The notes beneath the pieces were generated by a model. The model was not told the DNA's origin. It saw only the letters and a list, made by a program, of their open reading frames with translations, and did not search any database. The translations under genes were made by a program, and so were the position numbers. This document shows positions 23,878-26,441 of a stretch of 26,441 nucleotides of DNA, piece by piece (within the stretch, counting starts at the first letter, position 1; each line of letters opens with the position of its first letter). This DNA is from Haplosporangium gracile. Its lineage: Eukaryota; Mortierellomycota; Mortierellomycetes; Mortierellales; Mortierellaceae. The stretch lies in assembly GCA_015499985.1 (NCBI GenBank), contig JAAAUF010000454.1, positions 6,385 to 32,825 on the forward strand, in the 5' to 3' direction.

Positions 23878-26094
23878 CTAAACCTTCAATCCCTCCTTCT
23901 CGTCCATCACAGACGTCGAAGACGACCCCGGGAAGATAGTTGCACCCGCGGAAACAATACCCGACGAACCCTTCATCTCAGTCGTGATCTGATCGATGCT
24001 CTCCGCATGGCCCATCTCTTCATCCCCTGCACCAGCCGCCGTGGCAGCAACACCTTCAGCAGTAGTCTCTTGCATCTTGACGGGGTCGCTGTTAGTCGCA
24101 AAGATGATGGTGACCACAAGTCCGACACCGGCCATGATGGCGTAGGTGTAGAAAGCGGCACGGTATCCGGGGAGGAGCTCGGCGCCCATGGCGAGGTCGC
24201 CGTTCTTGCCGTTCGCAATGATGTTTGCGATTGCGATTCCGATAGGTGCGCCGATTTGCAGCGCCACGTTGTACACTAAATATGCAAAATGGTATTGGAA
24301 GAGAAGGGTTAGATTCAAAATATCAAAAAAAAAAAAAAAAAAAAAAAAGAATTATGCTATCACTCTGAGCCATCTCGAAAACTTACCGGCACCGACGACA
24401 CCTTGGTCTTCATCAGCAGCATCAGCAACACAATTGATCTGACAACACAACCAGACGGGGGCCATGCCCATAAAGTTCAAGATCAACGAGGGGAAAGGGA
24501 TCGACCAGTACGAAGAATCGGCCTTGACCTGAGCAAGTAAGACACCCGAGGCGATAAAGAAGAACCATCCAACAATGGTAATAATCTTGGTGCGGACCTT
24601 GGTCACAATCTTAGTGATAACCACAATTGTGGCAATCGCACCCACACCATGGACAATGTATGCCAACGATGTCTTGAGGGGGGTGTATCCAAGGACGTTC
24701 TGGAAGAGGAGTGACGAGAAATAGATCATGGCGTTGATGGCGGCCGAGATGCAGACAATAATCAAGCACGACGCGACAAGACGCTTCGATTTCCAGATGT
24801 GGAGAGGCATGATGGGGTAATCGATTTTGTACTCGATCACTACGAAGGCGACAAGGAGGAGCAGGCCGACAATCAGGGGAGCCAAGGTCTTTGCGGACGT
24901 CCAACCGCTGGCGGGAGACTCGCTGAGGTAAAAGATGACACAGACAATACCGGCACAGAAGGCACCGACTCCGAAGATGTCAATGCGACGATCCTCAATT
25001 TTGGATTCACCCTTCTCAGCGGGGATGACCACGAAACCGAGGAGAGCCATAACAAAACCGAGCATGGCAGTAAAGTAGAAGATCCATCTCCAGCCTGTGC
25101 AAAAAGAAATGAAGTCCCAAAAGTGTCACAAAAGGATTAGAATAAAAACTTTCTTTAACTCTAAACAAAGCGCGATCAGATACCAATCGTCAAAAGCACT
25201 GTTTCTTACCAATGGTGGATCCAAGGATACCGCCGAGCAAGACACCAATAACAGAGCCAATGGCACCGGTACCTCCAAAGATGGCCAGCGCAAAAGTACG
25301 CTCAGGACCAACAGGGTATGTGGTAGTCAAGATGGCCAAAGCACTAGGCACCGTGAAACCAGCGCCCATGCCCTGAAGAGCACGACCAACGGACATGATA
25401 ATGGGGTTCTTGGCGAAACCATTGACGACAGCCCAGATCGAAAACCAAGTCACTCCAAGGATATAGATGCGACGATGGCCAAACAAGTCGCCAAAGCGAC
25501 CACCAATCAAAAGGAAGGCGCCATAGGCCAAGGCATAGGCTGAGGTGACCCTAGAAACAAAAAAGCAAATGCACACAAAAAGATAGATGATGCATGAAGG
25601 CGTTAGGGTTGTGTTGTGTATGTGCGTGTGTTTAGTGAGTTATTCGAAGCTCCGCACGTGTTCTCTTCTTTTTAGTTCTCTTCTGCAAGCAGAAGAAGCG
25701 CAGCCTTATTTCATCACTTTAAAATGAGAAGAAAAGTGTTTATGCTTACCACTGCAGTTGGTCAATCGAGTAGCCGACCTCTCTCAAGATGTCAGGAAGA
25801 GTGATCGTCACACTGGCGACGTTAATAATGTCCAGCATCTACACGAACATGGGAAGAAATGGATCGAGGATGTCAGAAAAATAGGACTACTTGAATTGAA
25901 TAAAATATCGTTGGTTCCAAGGATAAATGTACGGTCTTAGACGTATGTGAGGAGGGATTGTGATGGGAGCAGGAAAGGGGATCAAGTACCTGAGCCATGG
26001 AGACGAGAGCGAGGAGAAGTCCCTTCATCTGGTTTAGCCGGCGGTACCAGGGGAGCTGGGGTTTTGTGGACGTTGCTATCGTTGTAGCTTCCAT
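23878..26094 (-). CDS. DHA2-type major facilitator superfamily transporter, 546 aa, 5 exons
   Basis: Exons, in transcription order, are 26094-25990, 25838-25750, 25550-25210, 25094-24387 and 24275-23878; the four introns (151, 199, 115, 111 bp) are GT-AG and in phase. The protein is a multi-pass proton-coupled transporter of the plasma or vacuolar membrane. Signatures: LDIINVASVTITLPDI in the first span (Asp38, Asn41), motif A GGRFGDLFGHRR (81-92), motif B GRALQGMGAG with Arg121, and the Gly-rich motif C region (157-179) ending in GWRW. The length and a later block of spans fit the 14-span DHA2 drug:H+ antiporter group. The substrate cannot be told from sequence. The C-terminal tail (about 60 residues) is soluble and Ala/Glu-rich. 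The start ATG is followed by a short cytosolic N-terminus with WYRRLNQMKG just before span 1. It lies head-to-tail with a decayed paralogue immediately downstream. Confidence 0.94.
24325..24348 (+). repeat. Homopolymer A24 in intron 4 of the intact MFS gene
   Basis: Twenty-four A on the plus strand (T in the transcript) lie in the middle of the 111-bp intron, about 38 bases from its donor and 49 from its acceptor. It may vary in length. Confidence 0.9.
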
Positions 26095-26441
26095 TGCTGT
26101 GTGAATTTTAGGGTTGAGAGTATGGGTTTGATGTAAAGAGAAGAGTGATGAAAGAAAAATCGATGAAAGAAAGAGTAAAGAGCAGTGCTGGTCACCGAGG
26201 AAATGAAAAAGAAAAAGGACGCGAAAGGAGACAGAGCAGTGAAAAGATGACGTGGTCAGTTATATGAAAAATGAGGAGTTGAAAAAAAGAGAAAGAGGAG
26301 CGATTGGGGGTCGAGTTTATATATGATTTTCTGGCGGCTCCTTATTATTGCATTTTGCACAGTCCTTTTTCTATGCATTCAATATACCCCAGGGAAAAGG
26401 AAGAAAAAGGGTGGCAACCGCAGGCAAGCAGCCAAAAAAAA
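26095..26441 (-). promoter_or_regulatory. Promoter and leader of the intact MFS gene
   Basis: A minus-strand ATATATAAA element at 26324-26316 lies about 225 bases upstream of the ATG. The sequence between is CT-rich on the minus strand, consistent with the 5' leader. The last bases of the window are a run of A. Confidence 0.5.

Overview
The window is nuclear DNA from a fungus. Genes are split by GT-AG introns of about 90-550 bp, the proteins carry long Ser/Gly/Gln/Asn tracts, and the gene set (forkhead factor, IRE1, UTP18, DHA2-type MFS transporters) is fungal. Intron density, homopolymer-rich introns and protein style suggest an early-diverging lineage such as Mucoromycota/Mortierellomycotina. 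That placement is inference; nothing in the window proves it.

Layout. 1-2457: gene-poor, pyrimidine-rich leader and promoter with a TATA-like box at 207-212. 2458-5871 (+): forkhead transcription factor, 3 exons, 866 aa. 5872-6888: intergenic region and IRE1 leader. 6889-11723 (+): complete IRE1 kinase/endoribonuclease, 5 exons, 1315 aa. 11951-14219 (-): UTP18, a WD40 protein of the small-subunit processome, 4 exons, 640 aa, convergent with IRE1. 14889-17727 (-): an unrecognised Gln/Asn/Ser-rich protein, 3 exons, 629 aa. 17728-20724: a 3-kb gap made of that gene's leader plus an unexplained stretch with plus-strand leader-like composition. 20725-23163 (-): decayed copy of a DHA2-type MFS transporter. 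23878-26094 (-): its intact tandem paralogue, 5 exons, 546 aa.

All exon structures were built by hand. At every junction of the five intact genes the splice sites are GT/AG, the phases match, and the joined protein restores a family motif or an uninterrupted frame. The genes do not form one pathway. IRE1 senses ER stress, UTP18 serves ribosome biogenesis, the forkhead protein is a DNA-binding regulator, and the MFS pair is a local tandem duplication in which one copy is dying.

The main points for a second look are these. (1) The IRE1 RNase catalytic motif is split by a 102-bp intron that is a multiple of three, whose final TAG is an in-frame stop, and which contains a competing acceptor. (2) The MFS relic has lost an intron donor, an intron acceptor, a sense codon and the motif B arginine, and it also has a C14 tract and a 30-bp in-frame duplication. 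(3) The Gln/Asn-rich orphan has a charged helical module assembled across an exon junction. (4) Two short plus-strand open stretches (23448-23684 and 20203-20322) follow good splice acceptors and are unexplained. I found no clear new multi-gene system, tRNA, rRNA, CRISPR array or intact transposon.
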